DNA of 55,760 nt from positions 1 to 55,760 of the forward strand of contig JAKFDK010000031.1 in the NCBI GenBank assembly GCA_036676195.1, written 5' to 3'. The notes under the pieces are model-generated. The model was given only the letters and a program-made list of their open reading frames with translations, was not told where the DNA came from and searched no databases. The DNA comes from JAKFDK01 sp036676195 (GTDB lineage Bacteria; Bacillota; Sulfobacillia; Symbiobacteriales; ZC4RG38). This document shows, one piece after another, positions 39,952-49,153 of the stretch; positions within the stretch are counted from its first letter, which is position 1, and every line of letters begins with the position of its first letter. A program made the translations under genes and the position numbers.

Positions 39952-41568
39952 GTGAACACGGCCCGAAGCACAGCTCGCTCGGCTGTACATGCCACCAGCG
40001 GAATGATCTGTACAGCCCACCCCCTGGCTACCGCCGCCGGCTTACGCATGCTCCAGGACGGCGGCAACGCCGTTGACGCCGCACTGTGTGCAGCCGCCGT
40101 TACCTGGGCCGCCATCCCCATGATGTGCGGGCTGGGTGGAGATGCCTTTATGCTGGTTTACACTGCCCGCACCGGGCAATTGACCGCCATCAAGGGCAGC
40201 GGGGCCGTTGGGGCCAGGGCCACCCCTGAATACCTGCACCGGGTCGGTGCAGGGCGGCAGATGCCCCTGGAAGGCCTGATGAGCGCCAGTATCCCGGGAG
40301 CTGTGGACGCCTTTGAACAGGCCCTGCAACGGTTCGGCACCCGCTCGTGGGCACAAATCCTCGCTCCGGCCATCCGTGCCGCCGAAGGTCACCCGGTACA
40401 CCGCCATATCGCCGAAGAAATCCGCCGGGGGCGTCTCGCCCTGTCCCTGAACCCCGACCTCGCCCGGATCTTCCTGCCCGACGGCAAGCCGCTGGGGGAA
40501 GGCGATATCCTGGTGCAGGCCAATCTGGCCCGTACCCTGCGCAAACTGTCTTACGGCGGGGCGGAGTCCTTCTACCGAGGCGAACTCGGTGCGGCAATTG
40601 CCCGGCATACCGGCCCCCACGGCCTGTTCACCGCCGAAGAACTGGCCCGGCATCGCTCAGAAATCGATACCCCCATTCATGTCAGCTACCGCGGGTACGA
40701 AATCCACCAGACCGCCCCACCATCGCAGGGGCTGATCCACCTGATGGCCCATAAGATTGTCGAGGCGTATAACCTGGCTGAACTGGGTCCAACCAGCGTA
40801 ACCGCCCACCACGTCATGATTGAGGCCAAGAAACTGGCAGTGCAGGAGCGCCTGCGCCTCGCCGGCGATCCCCGATTTGTGGACATCCCTCTGGACCATT
40901 TGCTGAGCGAGGCGCATGCCGCCGAACTGCGCCGCCATATTGACCTGGACCAGGCCCTGAAGACCCGGGCCGGATTCACGGCCGGGGATACCACCTCGCT
41001 GGTGGTGGTCGACCGCAGCGGCAACTGTGTGTCGCTGATCCACTCCCTGGCCAGCCCCTGGGGCGCCCGGGTGACGATCGACGACACCGGCATCCTGTTG
41101 AACAACCGGGCCGGCCGTGGCTTTGTGCTGGACGAAGGTCATCCCAACCAGATCGCCCCCGGGAAGCGGACGATGCATACCCTCAATACATATATCATTA
41201 CACAGAATGGCCAGCCGGTGGTACTGGGCAATACCCCCGGCGGTGACGGCCAGCCCCAGTGGAATCTGCAGGTGGTGACCGCCCTGCTGGACTGGGGTTT
41301 CGACCCGCAAGAAGCCGTGGAGATGCCCCGCTGGACCCATGGACCTTCAACCGAACCGGCCCTGTCCGGCAACCCGGAAAGTCTGGTGGTGGAAAGCCGC
41401 TTCTCCCGCTTACTGGCCAAGGGCCTGGTGACCAAGGGCCACCTGGTGCATCTGGCCGGACCGCACGACTACAGTGGCGCGGCGCAGGTGATCAAAATCG
41501 ATCATCAGCGGGGCGTGTACACCGGTGGTTCCGACCCCCGGGCCGACGGCCACGCCATGGGCTATTAG
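39952..41568 (+). CDS. Gamma-glutamyltransferase family protein
   Basis: 538 residues of the gamma-glutamyltransferase (Ntn) family. TAHPLATAAGLRMLQDGGNAVDAALCAAAVTWA at the start, cited here in parts, is typical of the large-subunit N-terminus. The autoprocessing Thr lies in AGDTTSLVVVD, giving large and small chains. LLNNRAGRGF and VVLGNTPGGDGQPQWNLQV follow in the small chain. No signal peptide is visible from the GTG at 39952, which has GGAGGTGTCATTGTC upstream, so a cytoplasmic YwrD- or GgtA-like enzyme is likely. It converges on an oligopeptide transporter operon, so it may process imported gamma-glutamyl peptides, but this is inference. Confidence 0.9.
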   Translation: MNTARSTARSAVHATSGMICTAHPLATAAGLRMLQDGGNAVDAALCAAAVTWAAIPMMCGLGGDAFMLVYTARTGQLTAIKGSGAVGARATPEYLHRVGAGRQMPLEGLMSASIPGAVDAFEQALQRFGTRSWAQILAPAIRAAEGHPVHRHIAEEIRRGRLALSLNPDLARIFLPDGKPLGEGDILVQANLARTLRKLSYGGAESFYRGELGAAIARHTGPHGLFTAEELARHRSEIDTPIHVSYRGYEIHQTAPPSQGLIHLMAHKIVEAYNLAELGPTSVTAHHVMIEAKKLAVQERLRLAGDPRFVDIPLDHLLSEAHAAELRRHIDLDQALKTRAGFTAGDTTSLVVVDRSGNCVSLIHSLASPWGARVTIDDTGILLNNRAGRGFVLDEGHPNQIAPGKRTMHTLNTYIITQNGQPVVLGNTPGGDGQPQWNLQVVTALLDWGFDPQEAVEMPRWTHGPSTEPALSGNPESLVVESRFSRLLAKGLVTKGHLVHLAGPHDYSGAAQVIKIDHQRGVYTGGSDPRADGHAMGY

Positions 41569-41589
41569 CACTGGCCAGTAAGCAGTGCT
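41567..41589. terminator. Convergent terminator between ggt and oppC
   Basis: AGCACTG and CAGTGCT form a 7-bp perfect stem in the 19-bp gap between the two convergent genes, overlapping the stop codons. Confidence 0.45.
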
Positions 41590-42490
41590 AGCGGTTCAAG
41601 TGCGGGTCCTGCGCATCGCGCAGACCATCACCGACAAAGTTAAAGGCCAGTACCGTGATGGTGATGAACAGACCCGGAATAGTGGCTACCCACGGCGCCT
41701 GGCGTAACACCATCCGTCCGGTGGACAGGGCCTCACCCCAGGTGGGAAACGGCGGCGGAGCCCCATACCCGATAAAGTTCAAGGCGGTTTCAGCCAAAAT
41801 GGCATCACCGATGCGCAGGGTGGCCGAGACCAGGATGACGGCCACCACATTAGGCAGAATGTGGCGGAAGATAATCCGCCGGTCCGAAGCGCCCATGGCC
41901 TGGGCCGCCTGCACAAAATCCCGCTGCCGCAGGGAAAGAAACTGCCCCCGGACCAGGGAGGCCAGGCCAGGCCACGACGTGAGACCAATGATCACCATGA
42001 CCGTGTAGACACTTCGGCTGACGACGGAGGAAATGACCACCAGTAGAATCAGCACCGGTACCGAGTCAACGGCTTCAGCGATACGCATCATGGTGACGTC
42101 CAGCCAACTGCCGGCGTGGTAACCGGCCACAGCTCCCCACACTGCCCCGAGCACCACCGCCACCCCTGCCGCGACAAAGCCGACACTGAGCGATATGCGG
42201 GCACCCCAGACAATGCGGCTGAACAGATCGCGGCCATACATGTCAGTGCCAAACCAGTGCAAATGGGATGGCGGCTGGTTTTTGGCCAGCAAGTCCAGGT
42301 AGTCCCATTTCTCCGGTGCGACCCAGGGTGCCCCAATGGCCATCGCTGCCAGGACCAGCAGCACCCCCAGCCCGAACAGGGCCATGCGGTTCCGCCGAAA
42401 CCGGCGCCAGAACATCAGTAAACGAGGTTCATCAACCAACTGGCCCCGGAGGTGAAGTTTCCCAGCGCCCGGGCGTGCTGGTTGTGCCAT
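41588..42490 (-). CDS. Oligopeptide ABC transporter permease, DppC/OppC type
   Basis: A 300-residue permease with about six membrane segments and the OppC_N plus BPD_transp_1 layout: FRRNRMALFGLGVLLVLAAMAI, WFGTDMYGRDLFSRIVWGARISL, and the coupling motif AAQAMGASDRRIIFRHILPN. GGAGG lies upstream of the ATG. It follows the DppB-type gene by 11 nt and completes binding protein, permease 1, permease 2. The two ATPase genes usual for this family are not in the window. Confidence 0.92.
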   Translation of the reverse strand: MAQPARPGAGKLHLRGQLVDEPRLLMFWRRFRRNRMALFGLGVLLVLAAMAIGAPWVAPEKWDYLDLLAKNQPPSHLHWFGTDMYGRDLFSRIVWGARISLSVGFVAAGVAVVLGAVWGAVAGYHAGSWLDVTMMRIAEAVDSVPVLILLVVISSVVSRSVYTVMVIIGLTSWPGLASLVRGQFLSLRQRDFVQAAQAMGASDRRIIFRHILPNVVAVILVSATLRIGDAILAETALNFIGYGAPPPFPTWGEALSTGRMVLRQAPWVATIPGLFITITVLAFNFVGDGLRDAQDPHLNR

Positions 42491-42501
42491 TCTTCATCCT
42501 C

Positions 42502-43488
42502 CTATGAATACTTAATGCGTGGGTCCACGATCACGTACAGAATATCCGTCAGGAAGCTGCTGGCAGTGTTCACCAGAAACCCGAGCAGCAGGAAGGCCAT
42601 GACCACCGGGTAGTCTTTCTTGTCAACAGCATTCAGCCATAGTTGGCCGATCCCCGGCCAGGCAAAGACCCGTTCAATAATGGCCGACCCGGCAAACAGG
42701 CCTCCGATCAGTCCGCCGGAAAGCGTGACGATAGGCACCAGCGCGTTGCGCAGGGCATGTTTATATATGACAATCTTCTCGGCCAGACCTTTGGCTCGCG
42801 CAGTGCGAATGTAGTCCTCCTTCATAACCTCCAACATGGAATTGCGCATATACCGGGTGAGCGCAGCTACCCCCCCGGTCACCACGGCGATGACCGACAG
42901 AATCATGTAGCGGGCACGGTCCACAAGTACAGGAATCAATCCATGGGTTTCAGCGGTCACCCCCGGACTGGCGTAACCGCTGGTGGGGATCACACCGCCC
43001 GAATTCAGGGCAAACAGAAAGATCAGCATCAGACCGATCCAAAAACTCGGCATGGCATACCCGACGAAGGAAAAGGTGGACATGACGTAGTCGAAAAACG
43101 AGTATTGCCGCACCGCTACAATCACACCCAGGGGGATCGACAGGCCGTAAATAAGCAGCAGAGTGACCGCGTTTAACTGAATCGTGGCCGGCATGCGGGC
43201 CGCCATGGCCTCTACCACAGGGCGCTGAGTGGCGTAAGACCGGCCCAGGTCCTGTTTGACCACCACCCGGTACAGCCACTTGCCGTACTGGACATGGAAC
43301 GGGGCGTCCAACCCCCACTGTTTACGCAGGGCCTGGATATCTTCGGGACGAATGTTGGGATCCTCGCCGGCCAAAAACACAGCTTCCGGGCCGCCAGGGG
43401 CCAGGTGCATCAAGCCATAGGTCATGATGGTCATAATGAAAAACAGCGGCACCAACTGAAGAACGCGGCGAGTGAGATAGGTCCGCAA
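42502..43488 (-). CDS. Oligopeptide ABC transporter permease, DppB/OppB type
   Basis: A 328-residue integral membrane permease that starts TYLTRRVLQLVPLFFIMTIMTYGLMHLAPG, the usual N-terminal segment, and has the coupling motif RTARAKGLAEKIVIYKHALRNALVP. It forms the peptide channel with the DppC-type protein. It is separated from the binding protein gene by ~65 bases that hold a hairpin, which probably lowers its expression relative to the binding protein. Confidence 0.92.
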   Translation of the reverse strand: MRTYLTRRVLQLVPLFFIMTIMTYGLMHLAPGGPEAVFLAGEDPNIRPEDIQALRKQWGLDAPFHVQYGKWLYRVVVKQDLGRSYATQRPVVEAMAARMPATIQLNAVTLLLIYGLSIPLGVIVAVRQYSFFDYVMSTFSFVGYAMPSFWIGLMLIFLFALNSGGVIPTSGYASPGVTAETHGLIPVLVDRARYMILSVIAVVTGGVAALTRYMRNSMLEVMKEDYIRTARAKGLAEKIVIYKHALRNALVPIVTLSGGLIGGLFAGSAIIERVFAWPGIGQLWLNAVDKKDYPVVMAFLLLGFLVNTASSFLTDILYVIVDPRIKYS

Positions 43489-43520
43489 GGAATCTCACCT
43501 CCCGAAGGGTCAGACGGACG

Positions 43521-43542
43521 GGGGCACCCACCGGGGTGCCCC
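43521..43542 (-). terminator. Intercistronic hairpin in the opp-type operon
   Basis: GGGGCACCC and GGGTGCCCC form a 9-bp perfect stem with a 4-nt loop between the binding-protein stop and the first permease start. There is no strong U tract, so it probably stabilises the upstream message or attenuates. Confidence 0.55.
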
Positions 43543-43553
43543 TGACCTATGCC

Positions 43554-45233
43554 TTACCGCTCCCGCATGTACCACTGTTCCATGTACATCACGCCGAATC
43601 CGTCCCAGTTAGTGACGCCCTTGACATCCTTGCGAACGAAGTCAGTCCATACGTTTACGTAGATCCAGTTCGCCGGAGCGTCATCCACGATCAGGCGCTG
43701 GGCCTGCTGATAAATCTTCAGCCGCTCGTTGATGTCAACGGTGGTCATGCCTTTGTCTATCAATTCATCGACCTTGGGGTTATTGTAGCGGGCGGTATTG
43801 CTGCCCTGGTTCACACCCTTGTCGTCCAGCCGGATGTTGCTGCTGTGGTAGCCGCTGAAGAAAGAGGTATGGGGATCAACCGAAAACCCGAGGCCGGAGA
43901 AGACAACGTTGAAGTTTCCCGGCTTCATGTGCCGGTCCAGCAGGGTGTTGAAGTCAACCAGCAGCAATTCCACGTCTACTCCAATGGCTCCCCAGTCCTT
44001 CTTGGAAGCCAGGGCGATTCCCTCAATAATCGGGCTGCCCTTGGTCCCCACGTAGGTGATCTTGAGCGGTTGCCCATCCTTCTCGTAGACACCCTGGGCA
44101 TTCTTCCGGAAGCCGGCCGTCTGGATCAGTTCCTCGGCCTTCTTCGGGTCATATCCATAGCCCTTGATGGACTTGTCAAAGGTCCAGTGGATGGGCGGAA
44201 CAAAGCCGGGTGGGATGACTGCCTTATTGTCCATGACCCCCTGGATAATGGCCTCACGGTTCAGGCCGTAACTGAGGGCCTGACGAACTTCCTTGATGTT
44301 GGTAGGAAAAAGGTCGTTATTAAAGGTCTGGTAGCCATAACCGAGCCGGTTCCAGTCGTAAGCGGTGAGACGGTCCTTGAAATCCGTCTTGAGCCGATCG
44401 ACCTGCGAGGGCTCCACCGAATCCATATAGGTCAGTTCGCCGGCTTCCAGGGCGGCAATGGCCGTATTGTCCTCCGGAATCACACGGATGCGGATTTTCT
44501 CGACCCACGGCCCGGTGGTATAGCCGTCGAATCCTTCCTTGCCGTTCGCCCAGTAGCCGTCGAACCGTTCCAACAGGGTGTACTGCCCGGGCTTCCATTC
44601 CACAAACGTGAAGGGTCCGGCACCAATGGGCTGCTTCCAGAAGTCGTGGCTCGCCATATCCTTGACCGGTACGCCTGCCAATCTGGCCTTGGGGATTGGG
44701 GCCAGATAGGGTACAGTAAACATGAAGGGAGCAAAGACTTCCTTGGTTTTGAACTCAACGGTGTAGTCATCCAGCACCTTTACCGATTCGAGCTGAGACA
44801 CTGTGCTCTTTGACCGGCCCAGATAGTCAGGATCCATGAGGATTTCGTAGGCGAAGGCGATGTCCTGTGCCTTGACCTCAGTACCGTCGTGAAATTTGAT
44901 GCCCTTGCGCAGCTTGAAAGTGTAGGTCTTACCGTCCGCCGTGATCTTGGGCATATCCTCAGCCAGGAAGGGTGTCGGCTTCAGTTCCTTGTTGAAACGC
45001 AGTAACCCCTCACCGAACACCTTGTCGGTTACGGTGGTGGCGTAGGCGCTGGATGCCCAATAATACGCAAAGGTATCCGGATCAGCAGGTACCTCGTAGA
45101 TCATCTCGCCGCCTACATCTGGCGGGCCGGCCTTCTGCTCGCCGGTGGGAGTCAGACCGCCTGTGCACGCGGACAGCATCAGCGCTGTGCCAACGAACAG
45201 GCTCATGAGGCCTAACAAACGCTTACGCGACAC
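43554..45233 (-). CDS. Peptide-binding lipoprotein, solute-binding family 5
   Basis: 559 residues. A lipoprotein signal peptide ends in the lipobox LSAC. The mature part is a family 5 extracellular binding protein for peptides: EDMPKITADGKTYTFKLRKGIKFHDGTEV, LMDPDYLGRSKSTV, DDYTVEFKTKEVFAPF, PIGAGPFTFVEWKPGQYTLLERFDGYW. It would capture di- or oligopeptides outside the membrane for the permeases at 41588-43488. It is the first gene of that operon. Confidence 0.93.
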   Translation of the reverse strand: MSRKRLLGLMSLFVGTALMLSACTGGLTPTGEQKAGPPDVGGEMIYEVPADPDTFAYYWASSAYATTVTDKVFGEGLLRFNKELKPTPFLAEDMPKITADGKTYTFKLRKGIKFHDGTEVKAQDIAFAYEILMDPDYLGRSKSTVSQLESVKVLDDYTVEFKTKEVFAPFMFTVPYLAPIPKARLAGVPVKDMASHDFWKQPIGAGPFTFVEWKPGQYTLLERFDGYWANGKEGFDGYTTGPWVEKIRIRVIPEDNTAIAALEAGELTYMDSVEPSQVDRLKTDFKDRLTAYDWNRLGYGYQTFNNDLFPTNIKEVRQALSYGLNREAIIQGVMDNKAVIPPGFVPPIHWTFDKSIKGYGYDPKKAEELIQTAGFRKNAQGVYEKDGQPLKITYVGTKGSPIIEGIALASKKDWGAIGVDVELLLVDFNTLLDRHMKPGNFNVVFSGLGFSVDPHTSFFSGYHSSNIRLDDKGVNQGSNTARYNNPKVDELIDKGMTTVDINERLKIYQQAQRLIVDDAPANWIYVNVWTDFVRKDVKGVTNWDGFGVMYMEQWYMRER

Positions 45234-45402
45234 TACGGTGACCTCCTTCGAGCATGTTCACGCGGGCAAACAAGGACTGATGCGTATAGATACCATATAT
45301 TGGACGGGTTTACTCCATTCTCCTCCCTGTTCGCTGATCATTTTGCTGGAAAATCAGCGGACTGCCATTGAACCCCGTTTTTTTCGACACGGTGACGTCA
45401 TT

Positions 45403-46800
45403 CTATGGTCCTGCCTCCAGGCGGATGATCAATGCGCGTACATCTGCCTGCCCCGGATTTAATTCCCACGCCGCCCGGGCCTGTGCAAGCGCTTCGGTCC
45501 GGCGCCCCTGTTGCTCCAGCACCTGCGCCAGGAAGTAGTGCGGCTGCCAATCCCCGGGATGCAGTTCCTGCGCCACGGAGAACAACGCTTCCGCTTGCTC
45601 CAGCCGCCCGGCCGCCAGAGCCTGCTGCCCGATCTGCAGGCTCATTCCCCGGTCACCCATCGGCAGCCACCCCGCCAGGAGCAGCACCGCCACCATTGTA
45701 ATAGCCCCCACAGCCGCACCACGCCAGACCCGCAGCGGCCGTGGCAGCCCGGTCACTACGGCGGCAAATAAACCACCGACCAGGCCGCCGATATGGGCCC
45801 AGTTGTCGACATGCGGGATAATCAGGCCAATGGAAAGGTTAATCGCAATGGGCCACAGTAACCCACCCCAGGACAGCCGCACTCCCTGCGCCGCCGTTGC
45901 CCGAAAAAACACCATGGCGCCGAAGAGCCCGAAAATCGCGCCTGATGCACCCACGCTGGGCTGAAAGAAATCACCAAAGAATAAGCTGAGCCAACTCCCG
46001 GACAGTCCGGCGACCAGATAGATGAACAGAAAACGCCAGCGCCCAAACAACATTTCGACCAGGCGGCCGGTCTGCAGCAGTACCACGCTGTTGCTAAATA
46101 GGTGTAAAGTCCCACCGTGAAGGAATAGGGACGTCAACAGCCGCCAGTACTCCCCACCCCAGAGAATGCTCGGCGGGTCATTGGCACCATGACGGATCAG
46201 GTTACGGGTGTTTTCGGCACTGCCACCGGCCTGCACCCACAGGTAAGCAGCAGCGATCATGGCCAGCAAACCGTAAGTAGCATATGGGACCGACGGGCGT
46301 TGATCGGCCGCGTCACCCGCACCGGCAGCCGGCGGCGCCGGGCGGGTAAAGTCCGCCAGAACATCGAGCCCGCCAATGGTCGGGGGCCCCTCATGCCGGA
46401 TCACCCGCCGGTTCACCAGGTCTACCACCCAGGGGAGCACCCGATGGCCCCTGTGCTGCTGGAGTGCCGCCCATGGCTCTGCCACATCCGTATGTATGTC
46501 TTCTGAAAAAACAAAAACGGCCACTACCGGCGGCATCTCCATGGCCGCCGGTTTGCCATCATGCCAGCACGTCAGCCCGGCCAGCTCAGTAACCACCGCT
46601 GCCTGGTCTTCGGGGGTGAGCCCATCGGCAGGGATCAGGGCCACGAACAGGTCCCCGCCTTCCCCAGGGTCCGCCCGGCGCAGCAACAGGTCGTGCACCT
46701 GTATACGCCGGGGACCCGGCAGGTCCAGGTCTACCGGCAGCCAGCCGGCACATTCTACGAGCCGCCAGTGAATGTATCCTAAATATTCCTGCGTATTCAT
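45403..46800 (-). CDS. Rhomboid intramembrane serine protease with TPR-like tail
   Basis: 465 residues. The N-terminal ~170 form a soluble domain without clear family. The rhomboid core follows with about six membrane segments. The catalytic Ser286 lies in GASGAIFG, His336 in HIGGLVGG and the conserved LFLHGGTLHLFSN near 226-238. A C-terminal stretch (GRLEQAEALFSVAQEL, GDWQPHYFLAQVLEQQGRRTEALAQARAAWELNPG) looks like TPR repeats. The arrangement resembles GluP of Bacillus, a membrane protease with C-terminal TPR. A good ribosome binding site GGGAGGGCC lies upstream. Confidence 0.92.
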   Translation of the reverse strand: MNTQEYLGYIHWRLVECAGWLPVDLDLPGPRRIQVHDLLLRRADPGEGGDLFVALIPADGLTPEDQAAVVTELAGLTCWHDGKPAAMEMPPVVAVFVFSEDIHTDVAEPWAALQQHRGHRVLPWVVDLVNRRVIRHEGPPTIGGLDVLADFTRPAPPAAGAGDAADQRPSVPYATYGLLAMIAAAYLWVQAGGSAENTRNLIRHGANDPPSILWGGEYWRLLTSLFLHGGTLHLFSNSVVLLQTGRLVEMLFGRWRFLFIYLVAGLSGSWLSLFFGDFFQPSVGASGAIFGLFGAMVFFRATAAQGVRLSWGGLLWPIAINLSIGLIIPHVDNWAHIGGLVGGLFAAVVTGLPRPLRVWRGAAVGAITMVAVLLLAGWLPMGDRGMSLQIGQQALAAGRLEQAEALFSVAQELHPGDWQPHYFLAQVLEQQGRRTEALAQARAAWELNPGQADVRALIIRLEAGP

Positions 46801-46890
46801 ACGAGTGGCCCTCCCGTAGTCGCCTCAGTCACAAGTGCCATTCCCCTGCCCGGTGCCGGTTCATGGCCCGAAGTACCAGCGTTAAGGTTG

Positions 46891-46899
46891 ATTATAACA
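46891..46899 (-). promoter_or_regulatory. Extended -10 promoter for rhomboid gene
   Basis: On the minus strand TGTTATAAT is a perfect extended -10. No good -35 is seen, which is acceptable for an extended -10 promoter. The leader would be about 85 nt. Confidence 0.45.
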
Positions 46900-47028
46900 A
46901 AGGAATCTCCGGACCCGGTGTGCACGGAGCCGCGCCAAGGTGACCGGAATAGACTGTGAAGGTAACTACCGCCGGGTCAACCTGACCTTGCCGGTACGTT
47001 GCACAGCCTGCCTCTGGAGGAAACACCC

Positions 47029-47976
47029 TTGCAGGTCCTCGTGTACACCCTGGCGGCAGTCCTGGCGCTGAATATTGGTGGCAGCGGCGCCGGGTCAGCC
47101 ATGGCAGCGGCTCATGCCAGCGGGGTGCTGCCAAGGGCACGGGCCGTGGCGGTCTTTGCAGGCTGCGCCCTTGCGGGCGCCCTCCTTGGCGGCCACCGGG
47201 TGGTGGTCACCCTTTCCGGAAGCCTGGTTCCACCGGCCGTGTTCACTCAGTCAACGGTCGTGGCCGTATCAGCCGCCGCCGCCCTGGCGCTGATTCTGGC
47301 CAACACGCTGCGCGTCCCTCAGTCCACGACCCACGTCCTGGTTGCAGCCATAGCCGGCGTCGGCCTTTCCCACGGCGTGTTGAGCACCGCCGTACTCAGC
47401 CGGATTCTGGTGGCCTGGTGCATTAACCCTTTGTTGGCTCTGGTGCTGTGTTATGCACTCGGGCGGTGGCTTTTGCCGGTACTGGAGCGCCGACTGGCGG
47501 CGATGGGGCCTGCCGGCAGCCGCAGCCAGCAGATCATGGTGATGGCGGCCTCCTGTTACATGGCCCTGGGCATTGGCATGAACAACGTGGGAAATGCAGT
47601 CACTACCCTGGTGGGCGGCGGCCATCTAGAAGTTGGCCCGGCTGTGCTGTTCGGCGGCTTGCTGATGGCAGCGGGGGGCATGACCATTGGCCGGCGTCTC
47701 GTCTCCACCACAGGCCGCGAGATCGCCCGCCTTTGCCTGCTGAAGGGCACTCTGGTCTCGGTGGTAACCGCCACACTGATCATCATGGCTTCGCGGTTCG
47801 GGTTGCCCACCAGTTATGTTCAGACTTCAACCCTGGCTGTGCTGGGCGTGGGCGCCAGCACCATTCCGTTGGGGGAACTGCTGGGTCAGCGAATCATCCG
47901 GCGCATCGGCCTGATTTGGCTGGCCTCACCCGCTCTGGCCTTCCTAGCTAGTTTCTGGCTCGAAAGCCAGGTGTAG
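47029..47976 (+). CDS. PiT-family inorganic phosphate/sulfate permease
   Basis: About 315 residues with ten or so hydrophobic segments. The PiT signature appears twice as an inverted pair: NIGGSGAGSAMAAAHASG near the start and GIGMNNVGNAVTTLVGGG in the second half. PQSTTHVLVAAIAGVGLSHG is also typical. PiT proteins are cation-coupled importers of phosphate, and some relatives carry sulphate (CysP). The substrate cannot be settled here. The TTG at 47029 has GGAGG upstream. Confidence 0.85.
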   Translation: MQVLVYTLAAVLALNIGGSGAGSAMAAAHASGVLPRARAVAVFAGCALAGALLGGHRVVVTLSGSLVPPAVFTQSTVVAVSAAAALALILANTLRVPQSTTHVLVAAIAGVGLSHGVLSTAVLSRILVAWCINPLLALVLCYALGRWLLPVLERRLAAMGPAGSRSQQIMVMAASCYMALGIGMNNVGNAVTTLVGGGHLEVGPAVLFGGLLMAAGGMTIGRRLVSTTGREIARLCLLKGTLVSVVTATLIIMASRFGLPTSYVQTSTLAVLGVGASTIPLGELLGQRIIRRIGLIWLASPALAFLASFWLESQV

Positions 47977-48008
47977 CCACATTGGGGCAGGCGGGGATGG
48001 CTGTCGGT

Positions 48009-48048
48009 AAGAGCGGTGACCCGGGGGCAACCCCGGGTCACCGCTCTT
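48009..48048. terminator. Bidirectional terminator between PiT and CDF genes
   Basis: AAGAGCGGTGACCCGGGG and CCCCGGGTCACCGCTCTT form an 18-bp perfect stem with a 4-nt loop. The CDF gene's stop codon lies within the stem. Confidence 0.75.
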
Positions 48049-48982
48049 GCTGCGGTTGCCCGAGCCCTACCGCGCATTCAGGCCGGCCAACCGCAGCCGG
48101 GTCGCAGGGATTCACATGGACAAACACCGACGCGGCCTGGGGTACCTGTGCCTTCACGGCTGCCCCGGCCTGCCCGGCGATTCGGTGGCCAGCCTCTACT
48201 GTCAAATCCCGCGGTACGCAGATCTTCAAGTCTACATGTACTTCTGGTCCATACTGCCGGGCCCGGACGGAGTCCACCTGTACCACTCCGCCTACCTGCT
48301 GGGCAGCAGCCCGGATCCCCGCCAACAAAGCGGGATCCGGGGCCGAATCCATAAACTCGCGGATCGTCCGCCAGTACAGGCCGCCGCCCATGCGCAGCAC
48401 GAGCCCGGACACCAGCAGGCCCATGGCCGGATCCAGCACCGGGTAGCCCATGGCCGTACCAATCAGGCCGGCCAGGGCTGCCAGCGAAGACAATGCGTCA
48501 ATGCGCTGGTTGTACGCATCCGCTTCCAGAGCCAGGCTCCCCAGCGCCCGCCCGGTCCGCAGCATGTAACGAAACAGGGCTTCTTTGGCGACCACTGACA
48601 GCACCGGCACTGCCAGCACCAGCGGCGTGGCGGCGGCACCCACATCCGGCCGAACCAGGGCGCGGTATGCCTCCAGGCCTGTCAACAGGCCGACCACCAC
48701 TACAAAGAGCGCCACGAGCTTGGCCGCAACGGTTTCAACACGTCCGTGGCCGTAAGGGTGATCGGTATCCGGCGGCCGCCGGGCCATGCGGGCACCGGCC
48801 AGGACCATCAGGGAGACTAGCACGTCCGAGGCTGAGTTGGCCGCATCGGCCAGCAGGGCAGTGCTGCCCGCTACCAGCCCGCCCGCACCCTTGATCAGCG
48901 CCAGCAGCACATTGGTCAGCACCGAAATCACGGCCACCCGTACGAACCGGTCCGGCCCGCCCTCCGATTGTGCAGGGGTCAC
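48038..48982 (-). CDS. Cation diffusion facilitator (CDF) family transporter
   Basis: About 314 residues. The membrane domain has ALIKGAGGLVAGSTALLADAANSASDVLVS, with the metal-binding DxxxD-type site, and HPYGHGRVETVAA, the usual loop. The C-terminal cytosolic domain has VRARQYGPEVHVDLKICVP and HRIAGQAGAAVKAQ. CDF proteins export divalent ions such as zinc, iron or manganese in exchange for protons. The GTG at 48982 with GGGGGGAGC upstream is chosen; 49027 is an alternative. Confidence 0.9.
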   Translation of the reverse strand: MTPAQSEGGPDRFVRVAVISVLTNVLLALIKGAGGLVAGSTALLADAANSASDVLVSLMVLAGARMARRPPDTDHPYGHGRVETVAAKLVALFVVVVGLLTGLEAYRALVRPDVGAAATPLVLAVPVLSVVAKEALFRYMLRTGRALGSLALEADAYNQRIDALSSLAALAGLIGTAMGYPVLDPAMGLLVSGLVLRMGGGLYWRTIREFMDSAPDPALLAGIRAAAQQVGGVVQVDSVRARQYGPEVHVDLKICVPRDLTVEAGHRIAGQAGAAVKAQVPQAASVFVHVNPCDPAAVGRPECAVGLGQPQQER

Positions 48983-49153
48983 CGCGCTCCCCCCAATTGC
49001 GGTTTCATTTGCCTGGCATGCCCGCACCTATTGTTCCCCATGCCAGGCTACTCCGCCACGCAGGCCCGGTAGCAGCCGATCCATTTTGTTCAAGACCCGA
49101 CTGCCGCGCCACCACCCCCTGCTGCATAGGCTGTGGCAGGAGGTGACCTGTTA

